Below, one piece after another: positions 1 to 9,207 of a DNA stretch of 64,000 nucleotides. A program made the translations under genes and the position numbers. The stretch lies in NCBI RefSeq assembly GCF_026391055.1, contig NZ_JAPLET010000025.1, forward strand, positions 248,001 to 312,000, written 5' to 3'. The DNA comes from Spirosoma sp. (GTDB taxonomy: Bacteria > Bacteroidota > Bacteroidia > Cytophagales > Spirosomataceae). The stretch's first letter is position 1; every line of letters begins with the position of its first letter. A model generated the notes under the pieces. That model worked only from the letters and a program-made list of their open reading frames with translations, was not told the DNA's origin and searched no databases.

Positions 1-2844
1 ACGCGCTCCGTTGATAAAATAGCCCATGATCGGGTCAAATTGCCCGTCGTCGTTGAAATCTTTTCCATACATCAGAATCGGCTCGCTGGCCGACGCCCGG
101 TATAGGGTATTCAAGCCTTCGTTGCCCAGCAATAAATCGGCATCGCCGTCGCCGTCGAAATCACCGCTGGCCACACAATTCCACCAGCCAGTGGGGTTTG
201 TCGCCAATGTTGAATCCGCCGATTTTATCCGCCGAAAAACACCTTTCTGATTCTCCAGTACCGTTAGTGGCATCCACTCGCCCACTGCTACCAGATCCGT
301 ATCCTGGTCGCCGTCAATATCGAGCGGCAACACCTCGCACACGAGTCCAAGACTTGCCAAATCGGGGGCTACCTGGGCCGTGACGTTCGTGAAGTGTGGT
401 GCCTTGCCCGGTATCCGGTCGTTGCGTAACAGATAGCTTTGCGCGGGTATCGGGTATTTTCCCGGCAGCTGACGCCCGGCAATCAGCACGTCAAGATCCC
501 CGTCACGGTCATAATCGAGCGCGCGAACCGACTGGCTGCTAACAGCTATCGACGGCAAACCGGGAACGGGCGTAAAATGCCCCCGACCGTCGTTCTGGTA
601 AAGCACGGGCTGAAACGCTTCGGTTGCGGTAAGCGGGCGTTCGTTGCCTCCGCCCACCACCAGCAAATCGTTATCCTGGTCATTATCTGCGTCGAAGAGC
701 AGAATTGCCCCCACCTCCATGGGCGTGTTGGGCATCCAGTCGGCTCGTTTGTACTGGCCATTGGCCCGCCCGAAAAACAACGCTCCCGGACTGCCCCGGT
801 ACGAAGCACCCACGGCAATGTCGTCGATAGCATCGCCGTTGAGGTCGCCTACGGCTAGCGCTACCCCTGCCCGCGACAACATCTTATGCAGCGCGGGCGT
901 TGTTTTGAAATCAACAAAGTCCGACTCCTGGTGCACAAAATCGAGGTTCGTCCGCACTTTCGAGAAAAGAGAAGTTGACGGAACATCGAGTCGTTTTCGT
1001 GCTGGTTTCGCATCACTATACCGAAGCGTTAGCCGCTGGTTAGCTCGAACGTTGTAACGAACTTCGGTCATTCCACCGGGCCACACCACGCGTACGGAGT
1101 CAGCCATCGGCGCAACACCCAGACCAACGACCAGCCCGGTACCCATCGACGATAAATACCCGCGTACCGGATACTTTTCCAGCAGCTGTTTTTCCCCTTT
1201 AGTCCAAACGGTAACCATAGCACCAATCCCGGCCCGGTTGGTAACCGGCCCGACAAACGCCATCGACAAATAACTATTTTTAAGCTTTTCGCGACTGGTG
1301 TTGCGAAAAACTGACGCCTTCTCATCAATGTTGTTGACTATCAAATCCAGGTCACCATCGCCGTCCAGATCAGCATAGGCGGCCCCGTTAGCGTAAGACA
1401 GTTCATCCAGCCCCCAGGCCGCTGACACATCCTCGAACGTCAGGTCGTTATGGTTGCGGAAGGCGTAGTTACGGAGCTTAATCTCGGGCACTTTCTCCAG
1501 CAATTTATCCCGTTGCTGTTGCCGGGCGGCATCGGTACCGAAACTCCCAAACTCCTCAGTAAAGCTGATAAAATCGCGGTCGGTGACGTTTTTGCGGTAG
1601 CCATTGGTCACGAACACATCTTTATGACCGTCCAGATCGAGATCGGCCAGGAGTGTAGACCAACTCCAGTCGGTTTGGGCTATCCCGGCGAGCAAGCCGA
1701 CTTCGCTAAAGAGTGGCTTCTCCTGGTCGTTTCCGGCGTTGAGTTGTAGGGTGTTCCGCATGTATTGAAGCTGGTAGCCATATTGTGACGTCTGGCTCAG
1801 CTCCTTTTTATCGTAATCCTGCGCACTAAGCATCTGCTTCTGGCGGGCGTTATCCTTCGGCAGCATATCCAGTTGCATGAAGTCGATTTGTCCATCGTTG
1901 TTAATGTCGGCGGCATCAATGCCCATCCCATACATGCTCGTATGGGCCAGCGAGGCACGGGTACAGTTCCGGAATATGCCCAGGCTATCGGGTTTAGCCC
2001 CACGGTTGAGGTAGAAAATATCGCTGCTGATAAAATCGTTGGAACAATATACGTCCGGATAGCCATCCTGATTCAAATCCGATACGGCCACGCCAAGCCC
2101 CAACCCTTCGAACCGAATACCGGCCGCTTTAGACACATCAATAAACACAGGTCGACCCGTTGGGCCAACACCTTCATTGCGAAATAAACGGTCGGTAGAG
2201 GGGTACGTACCATCATTGATGGCGGGGCGCAGGTAGTTGGGGTTCTGCACATCAGGAGCCGTATTGAGCAGAAAGGCATCGAGATCACCATCCAGATCGT
2301 AGTCAAAAAAAGCGGCCTGGGTCGTATAGCCGGCATAATCGAGTCCATAAGCAGCAGCTTCCTCGCGGAAAGTTGGCGAAACTGTTTTCTGATTAATAAA
2401 TAGCAAATTCCTGCTTTGGCGCATGGTTTGGTGGGCTGCCACACTCACGTAAATATCGTCCCAGCCATCCTGATTAATGTCCACGACCGAAACACCCGTA
2501 CACCAGCGGTCGGTGTGTACGCCGGCCGAATCGGTCAGGTCGGTAAACCGCAAACCGGATTGTTGAGTTGTCTGATTGATGTATAAGCGGCTACTTTCCT
2601 GATTGCCCGTAAAAAACAGGTCGGGTTTACCGTCGTGGTTAAAGTCGCCCACGCCCACCCCTCCCCCATTGTAAAAATTTGTAAATGTAAAGGCGTTCAG
2701 GGAATCGTTGGGAGTCAGGTTATTGGCAAACTCTATACCCGACTGATGGGCGTCGATCTTCTCAAATAGACGGTCAGCTTTAGGCTGGCAACTTACCAGA
2801 CCGAAACCCATCATAAGCGCCAAAAAGACTACCGAAATACGCAT
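1..2844 (-). CDS. FG-GAP/VCBS repeat lipoprotein with ASPIC/UnbV domain (3' end outside window)
   Basis: The reading frame is open from the ATG at 2844 to the window edge, giving 948 codons without a stop, so the C-terminus is missing. The N-terminus is a lipoprotein signal with lipobox LVSC and Cys19. Many FG-GAP/VCBS calcium-loop repeats follow, such as GVGDFNHDGKPD, VVDINQDGWDD and YADLDGDGDLD. An ASPIC/UnbV-like segment (VRVVWPGGMTEVRYNV) lies near residues 580-600. Proteins of this build usually reach about 1100 residues and often sit beside SusC/SusD pairs in Bacteroidota, so a surface role linked to glycan uptake is likely. The true substrate is unknown. A terminator-like hairpin separates it from susD upstream, so it may be expressed at a different level. 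Confidence 0.85.
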   Translation of the reverse strand, partial: MRISVVFLALMMGFGLVSCQPKADRLFEKIDAHQSGIEFANNLTPNDSLNAFTFTNFYNGGGVGVGDFNHDGKPDLFFTGNQESSRLYINQTTQQSGLRFTDLTDSAGVHTDRWCTGVSVVDINQDGWDDIYVSVAAHQTMRQSRNLLFINQKTVSPTFREEAAAYGLDYAGYTTQAAFFDYDLDGDLDAFLLNTAPDVQNPNYLRPAINDGTYPSTDRLFRNEGVGPTGRPVFIDVSKAAGIRFEGLGLGVAVSDLNQDGYPDVYCSNDFISSDIFYLNRGAKPDSLGIFRNCTRASLAHTSMYGMGIDAADINNDGQIDFMQLDMLPKDNARQKQMLSAQDYDKKELSQTSQYGYQLQYMRNTLQLNAGNDQEKPLFSEVGLLAGIAQTDWSWSTLLADLDLDGHKDVFVTNGYRKNVTDRDFISFTEEFGSFGTDAARQQQRDKLLEKVPEIKLRNYAFRNHNDLTFEDVSAAWGLDELSYANGAAYADLDGDGDLDLIVNNIDEKASVFRNTSREKLKNSYLSMAFVGPVTNRAGIGAMVTVWTKGEKQLLEKYPVRGYLSSMGTGLVVGLGVAPMADSVRVVWPGGMTEVRYNVRANQRLTLRYSDAKPARKRLDVPSTSLFSKVRTNLDFVHQESDFVDFKTTPALHKMLSRAGVALAVGDLNGDAIDDIAVGASYRGSPGALFFGRANGQYKRADWMPNTPMEVGAILLFDADNDQDNDLLVVGGGNERPLTATEAFQPVLYQNDGRGHFTPVPGLPSIAVSSQSVRALDYDRDGDLDVLIAGRQLPGKYPIPAQSYLLRNDRIPGKAPHFTNVTAQVAPDLASLGLVCEVLPLDIDGDQDTDLVAVGEWMPLTVLENQKGVFRRIKSADSTLATNPTGWWNCVASGDFDGDGDADLLLGNEGLNTLYRASASEPILMYGKDFNDDGQFDPIMGYFINGAR

Positions 2845-2868
2845 GAATCAATAGTTCGTTACTAACAA

Positions 2869-2902
2869 AACTCCCCTCCCGGATTAGTTTGGGAAGGGAG
2901 TT
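2869..2902 (-). terminator. Hairpin terminator or attenuator between susD and the FG-GAP gene
   Basis: The arms 2869-2880 and 2891-2902 form a 12-bp stem with one mismatch and a 10-nt loop. Read on the minus strand the stem is followed by TTTTGTTAGT, a short U-rich tract. It lies 34 nt after the susD stop and 24 nt before the start of the FG-GAP gene. It may end most susCD transcripts and let some read through. Confidence 0.6.
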
Positions 2903-2936
2903 CAAGGTGTTTACTACTTACACAGAGCTTAGTTAA

Positions 2937-4475
2937 TTAATACCCAGGGTTCTGGTCTTTGGGATCAATGGCTGGGCTGTTATCGATTTCGGATTGAGGA
3001 ATGGGCAGCAGTTCGTGCTTGTTCGCGATGAAATAGGATAGCGGCTCGGACTTTTGCTTTTTATTCTTCCGCCAGCGCACAATATCAAAGTTGCGAATCT
3101 GCTCAGCCGCCAGTTCGACCATGCGCTCGTGTACCACTGCATCAAATACCTCACTCTGGTTACGACAGGGGTAGTTTTTAGTAGGATAGGGTGGCATATC
3201 TACCGATTTACGCGCCCGTACCTGGTTCATCAGGGCTATGGCAGCGGCCTGATTTCCGGTCTCGTTTTCACATTCGGCGAGCATCAGCAGCACATCGGCA
3301 TAACGCATAACCCGCATGTTGATACCGCTCTGGGCGTAGCCATTGTCCAGTTTGTAAAGTACCGAGTATTTACGCCAGCTTACTTTCAGTGTTTTCCCAT
3401 CCACTATCGATGCGTTACCCTGTACGCGGTCGGCGGTGAGAACACTGAGTCCATTGTTGAATTTGTCCCCTTCACTATAGTACGAGTACACGTATCGGGG
3501 GTCGTTTTTAGTGTCTCCTGCCGAAATCCGCTCGTAAGAATTCAGAATCTTGTTGGACGGGATCACGTTCCGCCAGCCGATAGCCGAATACTCCTGCGTA
3601 CGAACGGTTTCTTCCTGAACAGCCGACCCATCGCTGTCGCCACCCCAGTTGTAGGCACCGCCCGACTGGGCGTAAACTACCTCGAAAATAGACTCCTGAT
3701 TAAACTCACCCTCTTCGTTGGTAAGATCGGTGTACTCGTCGACGATTTTGTACAGGCCTGAGTTTACAATTTTCTGTAGTTCAGTCTTTGCACTGGCATA
3801 GTCGCCCAACTGCAGGTAAGTACGCGCCAGCAACGTTTGCACAGCCGCTTTGGTAGCCCGTCCCAGATTCTTGGCATCGTAGCTGGCCGGTACGCCGGCT
3901 TCGGCCGCTTTCAGATCGGCAATCACAAAATCGTACACCTGCCGCTGGGTTGAGCGGGGCAACGAACCATCTACCGATTTGGCAAATTCCTTGTACAGGG
4001 GTACGCCACCAAAAAACGTAGCCAGCTCGTAATAGGACCAGGCCCTCAGGAACCGCGCTTCACCCAGCAGACGGTCGCGCACGGCCGGGGTGATGTCTTT
4101 GACAGATGCCCCTTTTTCAAGTACCACGTTGGCCCGGTGAATAGTCCGGTACCAGCCTCGCCAGATGCTGCCCACCAGGGCGTTCCCTGTATCATGTACA
4201 CCAATGAGCAACTGATTACGGGGCGTTTCGAGCTGCCCGCCCCCGGAGGCCATCTCGTCGCTCCGCAGATCGTGGGTAAAGAACCATTCTCTGGAAACCA
4301 GGCTGTTCGATTGCACCAGGGCATAAATCGAGTTGACCCCCGCCGTTAATTCGTCGGCATTATTAAAATAGGTTTCAAAGGTTACGCCGTTGGGATTCAG
4401 TTTATTGAGATCATCCTCGCTACAACTGATGGTTAAGCCCAGTAGCGCGATGCTGAATAGGATTGTCTTTTTCAT
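2937..4475 (-). CDS. susD: RagB/SusD family outer-membrane nutrient-binding lipoprotein
   Basis: A 512-residue SusD-like protein, the usual family length. The signal peptide ends in lipobox LTISC with Cys18, followed by SEDDLN, so it should be a surface-exposed lipoprotein. The N-terminal region contains the typical helical SusD pattern (LTAGVNSIYALVQ, LRSDEMASGG, ARFLRAWSYYELATFFGGVPLYKE). The C-terminus has the hallmark segments MRYADVLLMLAECENE and LLPIPQSEIDNSP. It caps the SusC channel encoded 32 nt upstream and captures oligosaccharides or other nutrients. The symbol denotes the family only; the substrate cannot be read from the sequence. Confidence 0.95.
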   Translation of the reverse strand: MKKTILFSIALLGLTISCSEDDLNKLNPNGVTFETYFNNADELTAGVNSIYALVQSNSLVSREWFFTHDLRSDEMASGGGQLETPRNQLLIGVHDTGNALVGSIWRGWYRTIHRANVVLEKGASVKDITPAVRDRLLGEARFLRAWSYYELATFFGGVPLYKEFAKSVDGSLPRSTQRQVYDFVIADLKAAEAGVPASYDAKNLGRATKAAVQTLLARTYLQLGDYASAKTELQKIVNSGLYKIVDEYTDLTNEEGEFNQESIFEVVYAQSGGAYNWGGDSDGSAVQEETVRTQEYSAIGWRNVIPSNKILNSYERISAGDTKNDPRYVYSYYSEGDKFNNGLSVLTADRVQGNASIVDGKTLKVSWRKYSVLYKLDNGYAQSGINMRVMRYADVLLMLAECENETGNQAAAIALMNQVRARKSVDMPPYPTKNYPCRNQSEVFDAVVHERMVELAAEQIRNFDIVRWRKNKKQKSEPLSYFIANKHELLPIPQSEIDNSPAIDPKDQNPGY

Positions 4476-4507
4476 GATAACACGTCGCTAAAAGATAAAC
4501 TGATACG

Positions 4508-7500
4508 TTAAAAGCCAAGGTTAACGCCCACCATGATCGTACGCGCCTGTGGATACTGCACATAGTCGATACCGTTGTTGAGCAGGTTGTAGTTCTTCGA
4601 CGACACTTCCGGGTCGTAGCCGGTGTATTTGGTAAAGGTCAGCAGGTTCTGGCTCGACACATATATCCGCGTCTTACTGAGCACATTACCCGTCAGTTTA
4701 CCAATAACACTTGCCGGAATCGTATAGCCGATGCTCATGTTTTTTAGACGCAGGTAGGAGCCATCCTCCAGGAATCGGTCAGAGGTTCGGGAGTTCTGAT
4801 TCGGATCGCCACTGATCGAGCGGGGCACGTCGGTATTAGTATTCTGGGGCGTCCAGGCATTCAGCACATCGGTGGTGGCGTTGAACAACCGAAGCTGCCC
4901 CTGCCCGATCACTTTCGTACCATTGTAGACTTTGTTGCCCTGTACTCCCTGGAAGAACACGGTGAAATCGAAGTTTTTGTACGTACCGGTCCAGTTCAGG
5001 CCATAGCTGAACTTAGGGATGAAACTGCCGAGGTACTGGCGGTCATTGGCGTCGATTTTTCCATCGCCATTTAAATCACGGAACCGAATATCGCCCGGTG
5101 CGGTATTGTCGTTTTGATAAAACGTGCTGGCGTTTCCATCAATAGCATTGTACCGGTCAAGCTCGCCCTGGCTCTGGAAAATACCATCGACAACCCAGCC
5201 GTAGAAGGACTGAATGGGCTGTCCAACTTCCGTGCGGGTGATGTCGAAGCCACCAAAGTCGGCGTTTGACCCGGAATTAATGGTTGCGTTCGGAGTTGCC
5301 AGACTCAGTACTTTATTCCGCGTGATGTCAAACGTACCGGTCAGGTTCCAGTTGAAATCCTTACTGGAGTAGTTATAGCCCGCCGTCAGTTCAAAACCTT
5401 GGTTACGCATACTACCCACATTGGCCAGCGGGTTTACCGAATAACCCTGCGATTCGGGCAGCGGTACCCGCAGCAGGAGGCCGTCGGTCTGGCGACTGTA
5501 CACCTCGGCGCTCAGGCTTATTTTGTTGTTTAACAGCGAAGCATCGACGCCAATGTTGCTCATGGTAGTTACCTCCCAGCTTAGGCCGCTGTTGCCCAAC
5601 TGGTTAAAGAACGACCCTAGCTGGGTCTGGTTTCCAAATGGGTAAATGGTATTATTGGCCTGAATGAGCGGTTGCCAGTCATAATCACCAATGGCGTTGT
5701 AGCCAGTCTTGCCGTAGCTGCCCCGCAATTTCAACTCCGAAAAAGCTGAAACGCCTTTCATAAACTTTTCTTCGCTGATACGCCAGCCTGCCGAAACAGC
5801 CGGAAACGTACCCCACTTGCGGCCTGGCGCAAACTTCGACGAACCATCCCGCCGAATCGATGCCCCCAGGAGGTACCTGCCCGCATATTCATAATTCAGA
5901 CGACCCACGTACGAAATCAGGAGGTTTTCATTCAGCGTGCTGGAGCCGTTGGGGTTCGAGACGCCCTGAATCACCTGGATATTATTATCAGGCCGCTGGC
6001 CGCTGGCGCTAATAGACCTCGACATGCTGCGCTGCTGCTCGGCTACTCCGGTCAGGTTAACGAAGTGCTTGCCGTAGGTTTTTTCGAAGGTAAGCTGATT
6101 GGTCATCACCGAAGAGAAGAACTCGCTGCGGTTCTCGTTTACGTTGGCAATGACCCGGCTCCGGTTGCCGTCGTTATAGATTGGCAGAAACCCATTGAAC
6201 CGCGCATTGGCGTAATCGGCTCCAAAGGTGAAGCGATAGCGGAGGAAGTCCGTAAACTTAATCTCGGCGAAGATCGACCCCAGCAGTTTGAAGCCCCGGT
6301 CTGTCTGAAATTGCTGCTCCTGCTCGGCTACCCGCAAGGGGTTTTCGGGGTCAGTGGCATCGAGTCCCTGTGCTGTTGTGCTGAACCCGCCAATCTTTGT
6401 TGGGTCACGTACGGGCCAATAAGGCGTCATCCGCATGATGTTCATCAGCAGACTCCGCCCACCTCCATCGCGCTCCAGCCGCCGGAAATCCGTAGACGCC
6501 AGCATCGTTTGCCCAATGGTCAGGTATTTACTGACTTTATGATCCGAGTTGATCCGGAAGCTCTGCCGGTCGTAGTTGGTAAAGGGCAGAATTCCATCTT
6601 GTTTAAAATACCCCAGCGAGGTATAAAAACGGGAAGTCGCATTTCCTCCCGACAGCGAAACCTGATGGTCCATAATGGGTGCCGCCCGGAACATAACGTT
6701 CTGCCAATCGGTATCGGTCTGGGCAAACGTCTGGGTAGCGCCGTCATAAATAGGTACGTTCAGGTTCGAGAATCGGCCCGGCACAGGTTGCCCGGCAGCC
6801 GTCAGCAACGCAGTACCGTATTTAATATACTCCTGGCTATTGAGCAGGTCCAGTTTTCGCCAAGCCGACTGCGAACCGTAGTACGAGTCGACGTTAATCG
6901 TAAGTTTGCCATTGGTAGCCCCTTTCTTGGTTGTAATCAGGATAACCCCGTTGGCGGCCCGTGACCCGTAAATAGCGGCTGCGCTGGCGTCTTTCAATAC
7001 CTCCAGCGATTCGATATCCTTGGGGTCGATGTTGTTCAGGCCACCCGCCGGTATTCCGTCGATCACATAGAGCGGATTCGGGTTCAGACTAATGGAGCCA
7101 ACGCCCCGCACCCGCACTACGGGTTCACTGCCGGGGCTGCTGTTGTTGGTTACCGATACCCCCGGCACGCGTCCCTGCAATGCCTGTACGGGACTAATAA
7201 CAGGAAGCGCCTTCAAATCTTTCGGTGAAACGGACGAAACAGCCCCCGTAAGCGAGGACTTTTTCTGCGTACCGTAGCCTACAACGATCACTTCATTGAG
7301 CGCCAGAGGATCGGTGACCATTTTCACATCAATCACCGACCGGTTACCCACCGCTACTTCCTGTTTGGTATAGCCAATGAAACTAAACACAACGGTTGCC
7401 TGCCGCCCAACAGAAAGGCTATACGTACCATTTTTGTCGGTAGTCGTTCCCCGGACGGTTCCTTTCTCAACTACGTTCACGCCAGGAAGCGGCTCCCCGG

Positions 7501-7636
7501 TTTCGTTTGTGATCGTACCTGATAGTTGTTGGGCAAAGGATGTTCCGGCCAGAGCAATAAGCCAGACGGCCAAAATCGTTCGGAAAGTAATTAGCAGTTT
7601 ACTGCTTTTAGGATGTAAACGTTTGTTGTATCGCAT
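4508..7636 (-). CDS. susC: SusC/RagA family TonB-linked outer-membrane transporter
   Basis: A 1042-residue TonB-dependent receptor. A signal peptide ending near SFAQQ is followed by a carboxypeptidase-D-like regulatory domain (LSGTITNETGEPLPGVNVVEKG, about residues 38-110). The plug domain starts near EVIVVGYGTQKKSSLTGAVSSV and includes the SusC plug signature DASAAAIYGSRAANGVILITTKKG. A 22-strand barrel should follow, ending in a short aromatic C-terminus (MVGVNLGF). It works with the adjacent SusD lipoprotein to import nutrients across the outer membrane using TonB energy. No sigma or anti-sigma genes are next to it in this window. Confidence 0.96.
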   Translation of the reverse strand: MRYNKRLHPKSSKLLITFRTILAVWLIALAGTSFAQQLSGTITNETGEPLPGVNVVEKGTVRGTTTDKNGTYSLSVGRQATVVFSFIGYTKQEVAVGNRSVIDVKMVTDPLALNEVIVVGYGTQKKSSLTGAVSSVSPKDLKALPVISPVQALQGRVPGVSVTNNSSPGSEPVVRVRGVGSISLNPNPLYVIDGIPAGGLNNIDPKDIESLEVLKDASAAAIYGSRAANGVILITTKKGATNGKLTINVDSYYGSQSAWRKLDLLNSQEYIKYGTALLTAAGQPVPGRFSNLNVPIYDGATQTFAQTDTDWQNVMFRAAPIMDHQVSLSGGNATSRFYTSLGYFKQDGILPFTNYDRQSFRINSDHKVSKYLTIGQTMLASTDFRRLERDGGGRSLLMNIMRMTPYWPVRDPTKIGGFSTTAQGLDATDPENPLRVAEQEQQFQTDRGFKLLGSIFAEIKFTDFLRYRFTFGADYANARFNGFLPIYNDGNRSRVIANVNENRSEFFSSVMTNQLTFEKTYGKHFVNLTGVAEQQRSMSRSISASGQRPDNNIQVIQGVSNPNGSSTLNENLLISYVGRLNYEYAGRYLLGASIRRDGSSKFAPGRKWGTFPAVSAGWRISEEKFMKGVSAFSELKLRGSYGKTGYNAIGDYDWQPLIQANNTIYPFGNQTQLGSFFNQLGNSGLSWEVTTMSNIGVDASLLNNKISLSAEVYSRQTDGLLLRVPLPESQGYSVNPLANVGSMRNQGFELTAGYNYSSKDFNWNLTGTFDITRNKVLSLATPNATINSGSNADFGGFDITRTEVGQPIQSFYGWVVDGIFQSQGELDRYNAIDGNASTFYQNDNTAPGDIRFRDLNGDGKIDANDRQYLGSFIPKFSYGLNWTGTYKNFDFTVFFQGVQGNKVYNGTKVIGQGQLRLFNATTDVLNAWTPQNTNTDVPRSISGDPNQNSRTSDRFLEDGSYLRLKNMSIGYTIPASVIGKLTGNVLSKTRIYVSSQNLLTFTKYTGYDPEVSSKNYNLLNNGIDYVQYPQARTIMVGVNLGF

Positions 7637-8346
7637 AGTGATAGTAATTGATTAAACACCTAACGGAATCCACTAAGTAAAAACAGCACATTAAAAAGAA
7701 CTTTGATTTCTATATAATACAGATAATCATCAGTTTTCATCAACAATTTAACTGACCCATCTTACTGGTATAATTCTATATTTTAAGATTAGGCCATACA
7801 AGTGTATCACCTGTAAACGATTTAAGAAGGCTTAAAGGCTGTACATTCATATTTATATATAATAAATTAAAAATACCATTTTGGATCCCAAAAAAAGTAC
7901 CTTTAAGTGAATAGTCCAAATAAATAACGATTATATTTATTTTTAATTATTTATCGAATAGCCGTTTATTAATATTTACAGAAAATACAGATAGTAGTGT
8001 GTAGGGGTTAAATCAACCAATACACTTATGGCATATCAAAAAAATGATAGTTACTAAAGTTAGTTTTCATATAGTAATATAAACCATATTAACTAAGTAT
8101 ATATACTTATCAAACAGGGCGTACAGATTTAGTACTTTTATTGTAGTTGCGATTTAGTTACAGCAAACACAAATCGCATTTAGCCGGGCAGATTACGGTA
8201 ATAATCTATCGGAGAAGTGCTTTCTGAAATAATCGGTTTATTTTCGAAATACGATCTGCAACTGAATTGTGTGGCTTCTGTAAACCATTGTCTCACCCAA
8301 CCCTTTCTCAACCTAGCTCTATGATTGGAGCTATCGACTACATAAA
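7637..8346. other. AT-rich divergent intergenic region
   Basis: About 710 nt separate the susC start (minus) from the SGNH hydrolase start (plus). The stretch is very AT-rich and should hold both promoters. I found no perfect TAnnTTTG element at a convincing distance from either gene, no long inverted repeat and no plausible coding frame. Confidence 0.5.
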
Positions 8347-9174
8347 ATGAAGAAGTACTACCTAATCCTGAGTCTGGTTTTTCTGACCAGTTCGTTTACC
8401 CGCAAAGAGCTTGCGTGGGTAGCTATTGGCGACTCGATCACCTATCTGAATGAACATCTGGATGAGACGGGTAATCGAATTACCAAGGGCTACATGACTC
8501 GTGTAACGGAACAGTTACCGTATGTACATTACGTTAATCAGGGACATAACGGCTGGACAGCGGGCAAAATAGCGTCCTCGATTGAAACACTGGGTCTCGT
8601 TAAAGCCGACCTCTATTCGGTCTTTCTAGGAACAAACGATTGGTGGGCAGGCCGACCGCTGGGCAACTTGGCCGACTATCAGCGCAGCACTGGCAATGCA
8701 ACGGTGTATGGCTCATTCCGCATCATTATCGACAAACTTCGCAACCTTAATCCACAGGCTCCTATCATTCTGATTACGCCCATGCAACGCGTAGATTTTG
8801 TTTACCTGACCAATTTCAAGAATAACGCTTTTGGCTCCTACAAACCTAAGAATGGACAGTTCCTTGAGTCATTTGCCAACGCCATTGATTCGATTGGCCG
8901 CTACGAACACGTGCCGGTTGTTGACCTATACCATACAAAAGGGTTACAGATAAAAAACCTGGTGAAATACAAACGATTGAAAGATCCCCAAACGGGTGTT
9001 TACAAGAACTACCGCTACCCGGCCTTCATTGACATACCGTTCAATCCTGAAACAGATGAGTACCCGTATCCAGCTGACGCTATCGATAAGACTTACGATG
9101 GTTTACACCCCTCCGATGCCGGTTATTCACTGATCAGCCGTAAGTTGGTAAAGATCATCAGGCAATACCATTAA
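8347..9174 (+). CDS. SGNH/GDSL family hydrolase, secreted
   Basis: A 275-residue protein with a signal peptide (MKKYYLILSLVFLTSSF). The four SGNH blocks are visible: GDS with Ser30 as nucleophile, a glycine in NQGHNGW near residue 66, GTND with Asn97, and DGLH with Asp251 and His254 near the C-terminus. It is probably a periplasmic or extracellular esterase or carbohydrate deacetylase acting on acylated glycans. The substrate is unknown. It is followed 33 nt later by an exported amidase on the same strand, so the two are probably co-transcribed. Confidence 0.88.
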   Translation: MKKYYLILSLVFLTSSFTRKELAWVAIGDSITYLNEHLDETGNRITKGYMTRVTEQLPYVHYVNQGHNGWTAGKIASSIETLGLVKADLYSVFLGTNDWWAGRPLGNLADYQRSTGNATVYGSFRIIIDKLRNLNPQAPIILITPMQRVDFVYLTNFKNNAFGSYKPKNGQFLESFANAIDSIGRYEHVPVVDLYHTKGLQIKNLVKYKRLKDPQTGVYKNYRYPAFIDIPFNPETDEYPYPADAIDKTYDGLHPSDAGYSLISRKLVKIIRQYH

Positions 9175-9207
9175 GTACATCTCTAAAGTTTATATCCGAT
9201 CAACTTC

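Noticed and set aside
3054..3761. Plus-strand open frame inside susD (235 codons)
   Set aside because: It is antisense to a clear SusD gene and its translation is not protein-like.
6065..6964. Plus-strand open frame inside susC (299 codons)
   Set aside because: It is antisense to a well-supported SusC gene and has no family features.
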